This document shows positions 1-8,998 of a stretch of 64,000 nucleotides of DNA, one piece after another. The notes beneath the pieces were generated by a model that searched no databases, was not told the origin of the DNA, and saw only the letters and a list, made by a program, of their open reading frames with translations. How positions within the stretch are numbered: the stretch's first letter is position 1; every line of letters begins with the position of its first letter. Origin of the DNA: JAIQET01 sp035542575 (GTDB lineage: Bacteria; Acidobacteriota; Terriglobia; Terriglobales; Acidobacteriaceae); NCBI GenBank assembly GCA_035542575.1, contig DATKLE010000031.1, forward strand, positions 14,475-78,474, read 5' to 3'. The position numbers and the translations under genes were made by a program.

Positions 1-630
1 TTCGTCTACGGGAATTTCTACGTAGCGTCCCTTGTCTCTCAGGGAGGGAGCCAACGCCAAGGATAAGGCCACAATGCCCACGTCAGCGCTGCCCGCAACC
101 ACAAACGATGCGGTCTGGGAGATGTTCTCACCGAGCGCGAGCTTGGTGGAGATCGGGTCGTAAAGCTTCTCGTACCGTAAAGCCGCGACCGCGGCCCGGC
201 CATAGGGCGCGTGCGCGGGATTCGCAATGGCGATCTTGCGGATTCTGGGATCGAGCAAGACTTGCAGGCCACGGCTCAGGTCGAGTTTGGATCCGTTCGG
301 CGCCCAAAGCACGATCTTGCCTGCAGCGTAGCGGTACAGCGTCCCGGGCTCGGCCAGTCCCGCGGCTTCGAGTTTCTGGGGGTACTCGATGTCGGCCGAG
401 AAAAACAGGTCGAAGGGGGCTCCGTTCTGAATCTGGGTGAAGAAGTTGCCCGAGGAACCGAAGATCAAGTTGATCTTCTTGCCAGTTTCCTTCTGGAAGC
501 GCGCGGCTACGTCCTGGATGGCAAACTGAAGATCGGAGGCGGCTGCCACCGTGATCTCCTGGGCGGAGCCGCTCTGAACTGCCAATGCCAGGAACAGAAT
601 CACGCCGGCCCAACGACTCTGCCGTCCCAT
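1..630 (-). CDS. modA: ModA-like molybdate/oxyanion-binding protein, 3' end cut by window edge
   Basis: The frame is open from an ATG at 630 down to base 1 with no stop, giving 210 residues of a periplasmic ABC-importer binding protein. Residues 1-24 form a signal peptide ending at GSAQ. The mature part begins with EITVAAASDL, then has FGSSGNF and later ANPAHAPYGRAA; these blocks bind the oxyanion in ModA proteins. ModA delivers molybdate to ModBC. Here it lies 129 nt downstream of an SsuC-like permease gene on the same strand, so it may belong to that operon or start its own with modBC outside the window. Family ModA is well supported. The exact oxyanion (molybdate, tungstate or sulfate-like) is inferred. 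Confidence 0.85.
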   Translation of the reverse strand, partial: MGRQSRWAGVILFLALAVQSGSAQEITVAAASDLQFAIQDVAARFQKETGKKINLIFGSSGNFFTQIQNGAPFDLFFSADIEYPQKLEAAGLAEPGTLYRYAAGKIVLWAPNGSKLDLSRGLQVLLDPRIRKIAIANPAHAPYGRAAVAALRYEKLYDPISTKLALGENISQTASFVVAGSADVGIVALSLALAPSLRDKGRYVEIPVDE

Positions 631-657
631 GTCCTTACCCCCGCCGGAGATTTTACC

Positions 658-675
658 GAGTCACACCACTGACTC
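658..675. promoter_or_regulatory. 6-bp dyad upstream of modA-like gene
   Basis: GAGTCA and TGACTC are perfect inverted arms separated by CACCAC, 28 nt before the modA-like ATG at 630. It could be an operator or a short leader hairpin. No run of T follows it, so it is not a convincing terminator, and I do not recognise a molybdenum-cofactor riboswitch core around it. Confidence 0.25.
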
Positions 676-759
676 ATTGGTGATGGGATATTCCCGAGGA
701 CTCCCCTGAAGCAGAAAACCCGCTTTTGGAGGTTTGGGTAGCAGCGTAAGCCTGCCGCT

Positions 760-1521
760 CTAAGTGGCCGCCATCAGGCCCCACTTATGCTGCAATCGGC
801 GTTCGATGGTCTTGAACACCAAGCCGTCAACAATGTAGCCAATGGTGATGATGAGCAGCATAACCGCGATCACCTGGCTCATGTCGTTGAGGTCGCGCCC
901 CATCATGAGCAACTGGCCCAGGCCCAGGCTGACGAAAATCATCTCCCCGGAAATAAGCGAGCGCCAGGCAAACGCCCAGCCCTGTTTCAATCCCGACACG
1001 ATATAGGGGAGGCTGGCGGGCAGAAGCACGAACCAGAACAGTTGGAAACCTTGTGCCCCCAGATTGCGTCCCGCCATGCCGAAGATTCTGGGCATCTGCT
1101 TGCGTCCGTCCTCCATCGCGATGGTCACCGAGAGCAGTGAGCCCATCACCACCACGAACAGGATCGCTTTCTCGGTCAACCCGAACCATAGCACGGCCAA
1201 AGGCAGCCAGCAGATGCTGGGCAGGCTTTGCAGGCTGACCAGCAACCCACCCATGGTTTCTTCCAGGAATTTGTTGCTGGCGACCCCCAGGCCCAGCACC
1301 ATGCCGAGCACCACCGAGATACCGTAGCCCAGCAGCATACGCCTCATACTGACCGCGATGGCAATCCAGAAACTGTGATCGGCAAAGCCCGCCCACAGCG
1401 ACTCCGCGACCGCCCGCGGGCCGGGAAAGATGTACGGAGGCCATATCCGCAGCTGGACCAACAGCACCCAGGCTCCGAGCAGCCCTGCATAGAATATTGC
1501 GTGCCTAGCGAACCGGTTCAT
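760..1521 (-). CDS. ABC transporter permease, SsuC/TauC/NrtB type
   Basis: This 253-residue inner-membrane permease has about six hydrophobic segments and a cytoplasmic loop around FQLFWFVLLPASLPYI that matches the BPD_transp_1 coupling region. It forms the channel for a sulfonate-, taurine- or nitrate-type importer. A longer open frame reaches 1716, but its first 65 residues are unlike any permease and lie inside the ATPase gene. I therefore take the ATG at 1521 (MNRFARHAIF), which overlaps the end of the ATPase gene by 17 nt. The family length of about 250 residues agrees. The substrate is not determined by sequence; sulfonate is likeliest from the neighbours. Confidence 0.85.
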   Translation of the reverse strand: MNRFARHAIFYAGLLGAWVLLVQLRIWPPYIFPGPRAVAESLWAGFADHSFWIAIAVSMRRMLLGYGISVVLGMVLGLGVASNKFLEETMGGLLVSLQSLPSICWLPLAVLWFGLTEKAILFVVVMGSLLSVTIAMEDGRKQMPRIFGMAGRNLGAQGFQLFWFVLLPASLPYIVSGLKQGWAFAWRSLISGEMIFVSLGLGQLLMMGRDLNDMSQVIAVMLLIITIGYIVDGLVFKTIERRLQHKWGLMAAT

Positions 1522-2410
1522 GGCCGTACTCCGCTTCCAGGGATTTGTTGATTTCTTCCCGCAGTTCCTTAAGGACCTCGCCCGCCTTTTGGGCGACGGT
1601 TGCATCTTCCAAATGGCGAGGGCGCGGCAGGTCAATTCGGAATTCCCTCTTGATTCGTCCCGGCCGGAACGTGAACAGCACAACGCGATCGCCCAGCCGA
1701 ACGGCTTCGCGCACATTGTGGGTTACGAAAATTATCGTGCGGCCGGTTTCCGTCCAGATGCGCTCCAATTCGTCGTGCAACAGGTCGCGAGTCTGCGCAT
1801 CCAGGGCAGCAAAGGGCTCATCCATCAGCAGGACATCGGGTTCACTGGCGAGCGCGCGGGCCAGCGCCACGCGCTGCCGCATCCCACCCGACAACTGGTG
1901 CGTGTAGCTGTCTTTGAACTGCGCCAGATGCACCAGCTGGAGGTAGTGCTCCGTCTTCTCGCGGCGCTCTGCCCTGGAGATCCGCTTCATCTTCATGCCG
2001 AACTCAACGTTCTCCCCTACCTTCAGCCAAGGAAAAAGGCCGAGTTCCTGGAAGATCAGAATGCGGTCCGTGCCCGGGCCGTCCACCAGTTTGTCGTCCA
2101 CAAAAACCGCGCCGGCGGTCGGCTTTTGCAGACCGGCAATCAAGTGGAGCAGCGTGGACTTGCCACATCCCGACGGGCCGACGATGCAGACAAACTCTCC
2201 GGGACTCACCTGCAGATTGATGCGATCGAGAGCCCGTAGACTCGTTCCACCGCTCGCCGGATAACTGAGCGAAACCTCTTGCAGCGCCACCTTGGGGACT
2301 CCGTTTGCGTCAAGGGGCCGCAGCAGCAGAGCCGGTCCCTGTCCAGCGTTCCATTGATCCTTGTGCGCGGGCCTGTGATTGTCCGAAACAATTTGGGGTG
2401 CGGTGGTCAT
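1505..2410 (-). CDS. ABC transporter ATPase, SsuB/TauB type
   Basis: A 301-residue nucleotide-binding subunit that powers the neighbouring SsuC-like permease on the cytoplasmic face. Visible motifs are Walker A GPSGCGKST (78-86), the Q-loop in IFQELGLFPW (about 119-128), signature LSGGM (173-177), Walker B VLLMDEPF (193-200) and the switch histidine H231. The first 40 residues are a low-similarity extension not usual in SsuB, so an internal start is possible. Its ATG overlaps the stop of the upstream binding-protein gene by four bases, and its own end overlaps the permease start, so the three are translationally coupled. Family is certain; the sulfonate-type substrate is inferred. Confidence 0.88.
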   Translation of the reverse strand: MTTAPQIVSDNHRPAHKDQWNAGQGPALLLRPLDANGVPKVALQEVSLSYPASGGTSLRALDRINLQVSPGEFVCIVGPSGCGKSTLLHLIAGLQKPTAGAVFVDDKLVDGPGTDRILIFQELGLFPWLKVGENVEFGMKMKRISRAERREKTEHYLQLVHLAQFKDSYTHQLSGGMRQRVALARALASEPDVLLMDEPFAALDAQTRDLLHDELERIWTETGRTIIFVTHNVREAVRLGDRVVLFTFRPGRIKREFRIDLPRPRHLEDATVAQKAGEVLKELREEINKSLEAEYGHEPVR

Positions 2411-3417
2411 TGAATGGCCTTCCTTCCCTTTTCCGCCAACACCTGATTCAACAAAGTCAGGTCATACAGTCCGGACAAATCCGGCATCCGGCGGCCGAGG
2501 AACCCGGCTTCGAACGCCGAACGCGCCGAGGTCAGCAAAGTACTGCGCAGCGGATCGTAGGTAACCTCAATGCGCGTGAATGCTTCGTCCACGATAGCCG
2601 GCGGAAGTGCTTTGCCGGTCTCCCTCTGAATTTGCTGGTTGAGCAGCTTCTTGGCTTCCGGCAGATGTCCGTTGATCCAATCCGTCAGTTCAACATTGGC
2701 GCGGACCCAGTTCTTCACCAGTTCCGGATGCTGCTGCAGAAATTTCCTGCCCACGATCAGATTGGTGACCACGAACTGCCCTTTCGGCCACAGGTCGCGT
2801 TCATCCAGAAACAAGCGCCCGTTGCCCTCGCGGATCAGGCGGGTCGCCCAGGGCTCGGGGGCCCAGGCGGCGTCCAGTTCCTTTTTGAGGAAAAGCGTGA
2901 GCTGGTCGGGATTGGCCATCGGAATGACCTGTACATCCCCGCCCTTGTCCGTGGACTTCATCCCGTGCCCTTTCAGCCAGGCGCGCAGCGCCACGTCCTG
3001 CGTATTTCCCTGCTGGGGCGACGCCACTTTCTTGCCGTGAAAGTCTTCTGGTCTTTGGATCCCGGAATCGGCGCGCACCACCAGAGCAGCTCCGCCACTG
3101 GCCGCTCCGGCCACCACCCGCAGCGCTTCGCCCTGAGAGCGTACGTATCCACTGATGGTCGGATTCGGGCCGATGTAGGTCATGTCGATCGCGCCCGCAA
3201 ACAACGCCTCGATGGCCGAAGGGCCGGCATTGAAGCTCTTCCAGTCGATTTTCACGTTCGGGCCCATGGCCTTCTCGAAGTAGCCATTGGCCTTGCCCAC
3301 CATCGCCTGAGGATGGGTGATGTTGGGAAAAGCGCCCACACGGACCAGGGTTTGCGCAAGGCCCGGCAATGCCAGCGCAAGCATGAAACCCAGTGCCGCC
3401 AGAACTCTGTCAGTCAC
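2407..3417 (-). CDS. ABC importer substrate-binding protein, SsuA/TauA/NMT1 type
   Basis: A 336-residue periplasmic binding protein with a signal peptide (residues 1-22, ending GLAQ). It starts its mature fold with VRVGAFPNITHPQA and carries IGPNPTISGY and AWAPEPWATRL, typical of the aliphatic-sulfonate/taurine/nitrate binding family. It delivers ligand to the SsuB- and SsuC-like subunits encoded directly downstream. Its first 8 nt overlap the end of the Rrf2 regulator gene, so regulator and transporter are one transcript. The ligand cannot be read from the sequence. An organosulfur compound is favoured because the regulator resembles the sulfur-type, cysteine-free Rrf2 proteins. Confidence 0.85.
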   Translation of the reverse strand: MTDRVLAALGFMLALALPGLAQTLVRVGAFPNITHPQAMVGKANGYFEKAMGPNVKIDWKSFNAGPSAIEALFAGAIDMTYIGPNPTISGYVRSQGEALRVVAGAASGGAALVVRADSGIQRPEDFHGKKVASPQQGNTQDVALRAWLKGHGMKSTDKGGDVQVIPMANPDQLTLFLKKELDAAWAPEPWATRLIREGNGRLFLDERDLWPKGQFVVTNLIVGRKFLQQHPELVKNWVRANVELTDWINGHLPEAKKLLNQQIQRETGKALPPAIVDEAFTRIEVTYDPLRSTLLTSARSAFEAGFLGRRMPDLSGLYDLTLLNQVLAEKGRKAIQ

Positions 3418-3916
3418 CTTTGCCCCTGTTTACGTTCCCGTGAACCACCATCGGTAAAACCGCCGCTTCCTCACTTTTCTTCTTGCGTCGTTTGCCCGGC
3501 AGAGACGATCCCGGACCGACGAGGTCGGCCAGAGTGGTGTGCTCCAGGATCTTGGCGGCGGCGTCGCGCACGTCGAGGAACACCTGGTACAGCGCGCGGT
3601 GCTCGGCGTCGCGATCGATCAGACTGCGCAGCTGCTCTGCATCGGCAAACGGTGCCAGCGGACCGTCAATCAGGCGAATGATCTCGCTGAGATGGACCTC
3701 GTTGGGAGGACGCCGCAGCCGATACCCGCCCTTGGCTCCGCGCACGCTTTCCACCATGCGCGCATTCTTCATCTCCAGGAGGATCAGCTCCAGAAATTTC
3801 TCCGGTAATGCTTCTTCGTACGCGATGTCGCGAATGCGGATCGCGCCCTGGTGGTAACGGCGGGCCAACATCATCATGGCCTGCAGCGCGTAGAGACCTT
3901 TCTGCGAGATCTTCAT
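3410..3916 (-). CDS. Rrf2-family transcriptional regulator without cysteines
   Basis: A 168-residue DNA-binding regulator. The N-terminal winged helix-turn-helix is typical of Rrf2 (MKISQKGLYALQAMMML at 1-17, wing region with GAKGGYRL near 60-67). Iron-sulfur Rrf2 proteins such as IscR and NsrR carry three cysteines in the dimer helix region; this protein has no cysteine at all. That matches CymR-like Rrf2 proteins that sense sulfur status by binding a partner or metabolite. It heads the operon with the SsuABC-like importer, and a perfect inverted repeat lies 18 nt in front of its start, so autoregulation is likely. The C-terminal 35 residues are basic and probably disordered. Confidence 0.85.
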   Translation of the reverse strand: MKISQKGLYALQAMMMLARRYHQGAIRIRDIAYEEALPEKFLELILLEMKNARMVESVRGAKGGYRLRRPPNEVHLSEIIRLIDGPLAPFADAEQLRSLIDRDAEHRALYQVFLDVRDAAAKILEHTTLADLVGPGSSLPGKRRKKKSEEAAVLPMVVHGNVNRGKGD

Positions 3917-3933
3917 GTCCCGTATGATGGCAC

Positions 3934-3958
3934 AAAGTCTAGTATTTTAATAGACTTT
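3934..3958 (-). promoter_or_regulatory. Candidate Rrf2 operator with overlapping -10 element
   Basis: AAAGTCTA (3934-3941) and TAGACTTT (3951-3958) are perfect 8-bp inverted arms with a 9-bp AT-rich spacer. They lie 18-42 nt before the Rrf2 start codon at 3916. Read on the minus strand the spacer gives TTAAAATAC, which could serve as a -10 box, so a bound Rrf2 dimer would cover the promoter. The spacing and size suit an Rrf2 dimer; that this protein binds it is inference. Confidence 0.6.
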
Positions 3959-4115
3959 CTTGACATAAGGACACCCGCAACCCCGATGCCAGCCCGGAGG
4001 GGGCGGCGAACATGTTGTGGTCTCTATTGCTTAAGCGGATTCCCGATCTGGCGGCCCCACACCCCGCCGGGGGGAAGGGGTGAACTTCCCTGCCAGGTGC
4101 TGCGGCAGATTCGTT

Positions 4116-4940
4116 CTAGCGGCCGTCTGGACGGCCGTCGGCGGCGACACGCAGGACCTGCATGGTGATGTTGTCAGGGCCGCCGCGTTGTTTCGCGGTG
4201 TGCACCAGTTCGTGGCAGGCTTCATGGGGATTCCTGGCGCTCACCACGCTGCGAATCTCGTCATCGTGCACGACGCCCCACAGTCCATCGGTACACAGCA
4301 CCAGCACGTCTCCCGGGCTGAGGGCAACGGGCTGCTCGGGCATCTCCGGTGTAAGGTCGGATCCTGCTCCCAGAGCCGCGGTCAGGATGTGGCGTTGCGG
4401 ATGCGACTCGGCCTCTTCCGAACTGATGACCCCATGTTCGACCAGGCGGCTGACGTAGCTGTGATCGTGGGTAAGGCGGGAGATGCTTCCATCCCGCACC
4501 AGGTACAGGCGGCTATCGCCGACGTGCGCAAAGTACAGGTGATGGCCGAGCAAAGCGATTGCGGTACAGGTTGTCCCCATACCGTGGAGTGCAGAGCGTT
4601 CCGTGGCTTGTTGCTGGATGCGGTCATGCGCCGCCTGGAATGCACTCAGCAGCAGCGCTTGCGGCTCGGAGTCGGCCGTATCGGCGTAAACCTCCTCGAT
4701 GGTTTCCACCGCCAGGCGGCTGGCTTCCTGCCCCCCCTCATAACCGCCCATGCCGTCCGCAACGATGGCCAGCCTGCCCTTAAGTTGGAACTGGGCATCG
4801 TCGGCCGGCTCCCAGTAGGAGTACCGGTCTTCATTATTCTCCCGGTGACAACCCACATCACTCAGGGCGGCCAGTTCAATCCCTGGGCGAATCCGCATCA
4901 TGTCTCGCGCGCTTTCTCCGCTTTTCTTCCGGGACAGCAT
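4116..4940 (-). CDS. PP2C-family Ser/Thr protein phosphatase (Stp/PrpC type)
   Basis: A soluble 274-residue metal-dependent phosphatase. It has the full PP2C motif set: SDVGCHRENNEDR, VADGMGGYEGG, GMGTTCTAI, AHVGDSRLYLV, VLCTDGLWGVV and RGGPDNITMQ, including the aspartates that hold the two Mn/Mg ions. Such enzymes reverse Hanks-type kinase phosphorylation, and two receptor kinases are encoded about 15 kb away at 19.8-25 kb. Start choices are GTG 4952, ATG 4940 and a downstream ATG pair. I chose ATG 4940 because GAGG lies 5 nt upstream. A TATAAT on the minus strand at 5076-5081 may be its promoter, with a leader of about 130 nt. Confidence 0.9.
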   Translation of the reverse strand: MLSRKKSGESARDMMRIRPGIELAALSDVGCHRENNEDRYSYWEPADDAQFQLKGRLAIVADGMGGYEGGQEASRLAVETIEEVYADTADSEPQALLLSAFQAAHDRIQQQATERSALHGMGTTCTAIALLGHHLYFAHVGDSRLYLVRDGSISRLTHDHSYVSRLVEHGVISSEEAESHPQRHILTAALGAGSDLTPEMPEQPVALSPGDVLVLCTDGLWGVVHDDEIRSVVSARNPHEACHELVHTAKQRGGPDNITMQVLRVAADGRPDGR

Positions 4941-5075
4941 CGTGCCTCGCACTGCAGGTTACCAAACCAGGGGGACAACAGGGAGCAAAGTCACAGCCGA
5001 TCAGTTTTGGCCAGGAGAAGCCAGATTGCACGCCGCCAGACTGGAAAGCCGCCCCGTACAAAGCAACCGCTTTGG

Positions 5076-5081
5076 ATTATA
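5076..5081 (-). promoter_or_regulatory. Candidate -10 box of the PP2C gene
   Basis: The minus strand reads TATAAT here, preceded by GG. The matching -35 position is not consensus and falls into the 16-bp dyad at 5099-5114, so binding there would affect this promoter. The leader to the PP2C ATG would be about 130 nt. Confidence 0.35.
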
Positions 5082-5098
5082 CCGGACATTGAACACCG

Positions 5099-5114
5099 GG
5101 TGACATTTGTCACC
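5099..5114. promoter_or_regulatory. 16-bp dyad between PP2C and ABC exporter operon, candidate NarL/DesR-type operator
   Basis: GGTGACA (5099-5105) and TGTCACC (5108-5114) are perfect inverted arms with a TT centre. It lies about 100 nt before the ATP-binding gene of the exporter/two-component operon. Response regulators with LuxR-type DNA-binding domains commonly bind short dyads of this size upstream of their own operon. Binding by the regulator encoded at 8338-8970 is an inference. Confidence 0.45.
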
Positions 5115-5215
5115 TGCTCGCGGTGATGATCTCCACTGGCGTGAACTGTATGGTTCCGCGATGATGGCCTCAATTGCAGGACAGGCGTTGTCCGGCAAGC
5201 ATGAGGGAAACGAAG

Positions 5216-6154
5216 ATGATCACGACCTTGCAGGAAAGCTCTCAGCAGGAACCCGCCGTGGGCGCAGCAGTAGTCGCCCGTTTGCACGGCGTCAGCAAGA
5301 ACTATGGAGACGTCAGGGCCCTTCGCCAGGTGGACTTCAACATCCATGCAGGAGAATTGGTGGCCCTTCTGGGACCCAACGGCGCCGGCAAGACCACGGC
5401 CGTGAAGCTGTTCCTTGGCCTGGCCAAGCCCAACGGGGGCACGGTCAGCATCTTTGGCGGCAACCCCATCCATCCCGAGGTGCGCGTGCGCACCGGTGCC
5501 ATGCTGCAGGTCGCTCGCGTACCGGAGACCCTGCGCGTGCGCGAACACATTGAGCTGTTTTCCAGCTACTACCCCGAGCCATTATCCATCGGCGATACCC
5601 TGGCCGCCGCCGGGCTGGAAAGCATTAAGGACCGTCTCTTCGGCGATCTTTCCGGTGGGCAGAGACAGCGCGTTTTGTTCGCGCTGGCGCTGTGTGGCAA
5701 CCCCGACCTGCTCTTCCTCGACGAGCCCACGGTCGGGCTCGACGTGGAAGCTCGCCGCGCTCTGTGGGACCAGATCCGCAAGCTGGTCGCCCGCGGCAAG
5801 AGCGTGCTGCTCACCACCCACTACCTCGAGGAAGCCGACGCGCTGGCCGACCGCATCGTTGTGATTCATCAAGGCGCCGTCATCGCGGAAGGCACTCCGT
5901 CTGAGGTCAAGGCCCAGACTGCCGGAAAGAAAATTCGTTGCGTGACACGCCTGGAAGCCGCCGTGGTGCTGCAGATGCCCGGCGTGCAGAATGTGCACCG
6001 TGACCGTGAAGCCTTGGTGATCCGCGCAGCCGTGGCGGAGCCGGTCATCCGCGAACTTCTGGCCCGCGACCCGCAGCTCTCCGGAATTGAGGTTTACAGC
6101 GCCGGCCTGGAGGAAGCTTTTCTGGCTTTGACCCGGGATGGCATGAATGCTTGA
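5216..6154 (+). CDS. ABC-2 type exporter ATP-binding protein (YvfR-like)
   Basis: A 312-residue cytoplasmic ATPase with Walker A LGPNGAGKTT, signature LSGGQRQR, Walker B LLFLDEPT, and the switch histidine in LLTTHYLEEAD. The C-terminal third is the accessory domain of ABC-2 drug or lipid exporters. A longer frame begins at a TTG at 5174. ATG 5216 is preferred because GAGGGA lies 7 nt upstream. It is followed 100 nt later by its permease, a small membrane protein, a sensor kinase and a response regulator. This is the order seen in the Bacillus yvfRSTU and related detoxification loci. The exported compound is unknown. Confidence 0.88.
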   Translation: MITTLQESSQQEPAVGAAVVARLHGVSKNYGDVRALRQVDFNIHAGELVALLGPNGAGKTTAVKLFLGLAKPNGGTVSIFGGNPIHPEVRVRTGAMLQVARVPETLRVREHIELFSSYYPEPLSIGDTLAAAGLESIKDRLFGDLSGGQRQRVLFALALCGNPDLLFLDEPTVGLDVEARRALWDQIRKLVARGKSVLLTTHYLEEADALADRIVVIHQGAVIAEGTPSEVKAQTAGKKIRCVTRLEAAVVLQMPGVQNVHRDREALVIRAAVAEPVIRELLARDPQLSGIEVYSAGLEEAFLALTRDGMNA

Positions 6155-6254
6155 CGGAGTCATCCCGAAGCCCGGCGCAGTCCAGCCGGGCGAGGGATCC
6201 GGCGCGCCGGCGGCACGGCTGACGGCCCGTAATAACCACAGAAGGGAAAACGAA

Positions 6255-7067
6255 ATGGCTACTGCTACTACCACACTGACGAGCTCCGCCGTCCAGCGGC
6301 CTCGCCGCCGCGTGCTGCGAATCTATGTCAACGAAGCCCGGTACGAATTCCTGAAGAACCTGCGCCTCCGCGCCTATTCCGTCTCCACCATCTTCTTCCC
6401 GGTGATGTTTTACATCCTGTTCGGCCTGGTGCTGGGGAGGAACACCATCGGCGGCCTCAGCAGCAGCGCCTACCTGATGGCCACCTATGGCACCTTCGGG
6501 GTGATGGGGGCTTCGCTATTCGGCACTGCCGCTGCCCTCGCGGCGGAGCGTGGCCTGGGGTGGCTCCAGGTCAAGCGCGCCAGCCCCATGCCCCCATTTG
6601 CCTACTTCGCCGGCAAGGTCATCATGAGCATGATCTTCAGTACCACTGTTGTGATGTTGCTGCTCCTGCTGGGATTCGCCTTCGGCGGCGTGCACATGGG
6701 CCTGGCCCAGACCGCGAAACTTGTGGCCACCCTGGTCGTGGGCTCGCTGCCCTTCTGCGCCATGGGTCTGGCGATCGGGTACTTCGCCGGTCCCAATTCC
6801 GCGCCTGCCACCATCAACATGATCTACCTGCCGCTCTCGTTTTGTTCTGGGCTGTGGGTGCCGCTGATGTTTCTCCCCAGTGTGCTGCGCGAGTTTGCCC
6901 GGTTTCTGCCGCCGTACCATCTCTCCCAGTTGGCTCTGGGAATCGCGGGCGCCGGGCGTCATGAGTCCAACGCAACGCACTGGGCATACTTGATCGGATT
7001 CACTGTGCTCTGCCTGGGCGTGGCCCGTCTTGGATTTCAGCGCGATGAAGGAAAACTGTATGGCTAA
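6255..7067 (+). CDS. ABC-2 type exporter permease (YvfS-like)
   Basis: A 270-residue membrane protein with about six transmembrane segments, matching the ABC-2 membrane family. It pairs with the ATPase encoded just upstream. The open frame reaches back to 6147, but the extra 36 residues are unstructured. ATG 6255 has AAGGGA 8-13 nt upstream and gives the normal family length. Its last 8 nt overlap the next small gene. Its role is probably export of an antimicrobial, a lipid or another membrane-active compound under control of the linked two-component system. Confidence 0.85.
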   Translation: MATATTTLTSSAVQRPRRRVLRIYVNEARYEFLKNLRLRAYSVSTIFFPVMFYILFGLVLGRNTIGGLSSSAYLMATYGTFGVMGASLFGTAAALAAERGLGWLQVKRASPMPPFAYFAGKVIMSMIFSTTVVMLLLLLGFAFGGVHMGLAQTAKLVATLVVGSLPFCAMGLAIGYFAGPNSAPATINMIYLPLSFCSGLWVPLMFLPSVLREFARFLPPYHLSQLALGIAGAGRHESNATHWAYLIGFTVLCLGVARLGFQRDEGKLYG

Positions 7068-7239
7068 CTCCAGGTGCTTCGGCTGGTTGCTTCTGTTCGC
7101 CGGACTTGTCCTGTTGGCGGGATTCCGCCAGCTCGACTTGCTGGTAATCCTGGTCCCGCTCTCGATCCTGGTGGCATGCGTCATGACCCGTTTGGAAGAC
7201 AATACAAGCGGGCTTACCGACGGCATCAAAAAGCGGTAG
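7060..7239 (+). CDS. Small two-helix membrane protein in exporter operon
   Basis: A 59-residue protein with two hydrophobic segments (about residues 6-20 and 24-40) separated by a short FRQLD turn, and a polar tail ending KKR. ATG 7060 has AAGGA at the right distance and overlaps the permease gene by 8 nt. The sensor kinase starts 14 nt after it. I do not recognise the family. Its position suggests an accessory subunit of the exporter or of the sensor, as in LiaF-like arrangements, though it is far shorter than LiaF. Confidence 0.7.
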   Translation: MANSRCFGWLLLFAGLVLLAGFRQLDLLVILVPLSILVACVMTRLEDNTSGLTDGIKKR

Positions 7240-7252
7240 GCTAGAGCTGGCC

Positions 7253-8337
<1,085 letters not shown>

Positions 8338-8341
<4 letters not shown>

Positions 8342-8970
8342 ATCCCACGGTCAAAGACGCGCGCAAAGCCATCCGCGTGGTCATCGCCGAAGACCAGGGC
8401 ATGGTTCTCGGGGCCCTCGCTGCCCTGCTCGAGATCGAAGGTGACATTGCCGTGGTCGGCCAGTTCCGCAACGGAAAAGAAGCTCTGACCGCCGTGCTCG
8501 CCCAGAAGCCGGATGTGTTTATTACCGACATCGAGATGCCTGAGATGACGGGCCTGGATGTCGCCGCCGAGCTCAAGCGCCGCCGCGCCGGGACCCGCGT
8601 CATCATTCTGACCACCTTCGCCCGCGCCGGCTACCTGCGCCGCGCCCTCGAAGTCGGGGCCTCCGGCTATCTGCTCAAAGACATGCGCGCTGAGGAGCTC
8701 GCCGATGCCGTGCGCCGCGTGCAGCGCGGCTTGCGCGTGATCGATCCCGAACTCGCCACCGAAGCCTGGGTCGAGCCCGATCCGTTGACCGATCGCGAGC
8801 GCCAGGTTCTTCGCCTCGCCGGCGACGGCCTGGCCAGCTCCGACATCGCCGCAGAACTGGGCCTGTCGGAAGGGACTGTTCGCAATTACTTGTCCGAAGC
8901 CATCAGTAAGATGGGCGCTGGCAATCGCATAGAAGCCGCCCGCCTCGCCCGCACCAAGGGCTGGCTCTAG
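8338..8970 (+). CDS. NarL/DesR-type response regulator
   Basis: A 210-residue regulator. The receiver domain (about 11-130) has the acidic pair E18-D19, phospho-acceptor D64 in FITDIEMPEM, a conserved Thr in LTTFARAGY and Lys in YLLKDM. The LuxR-type helix-turn-helix lies at about 143-205. No ATG fits. The TTG at 8338 overlaps the kinase stop as TTGA and gives the usual length. The upstream extension of the frame runs antiparallel to known homology inside the kinase gene and was discarded. It probably controls the exporter operon through the dyad at 5099-5114. Confidence 0.88.
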
Positions 8971-8981
8971 CCCCAGCCGTA

Positions 8982-8997
8982 GCCCGCGGCTGCGGGC
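8982..8997. terminator. Hairpin between convergent regulator and NAT genes
   Basis: GCCCGC and GCGGGC form a perfect 6-bp stem around GGCT, in the 28 nt between two convergent genes. No T-run follows on either strand, so it may only assist termination or block read-through. Confidence 0.35.
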
Positions 8998-8998
8998 G

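Noticed and set aside
2305..3681. 458-residue open frame opposite the substrate-binding protein
   Set aside because: It overlaps two well-supported genes of the importer operon and lacks protein-like character.
4060..4082. CACCCC...GGGGTG inverted repeat after the PP2C gene as a terminator
   Set aside because: The loop is 11 nt, the stem six pairs, and no T-run follows; evidence too weak.
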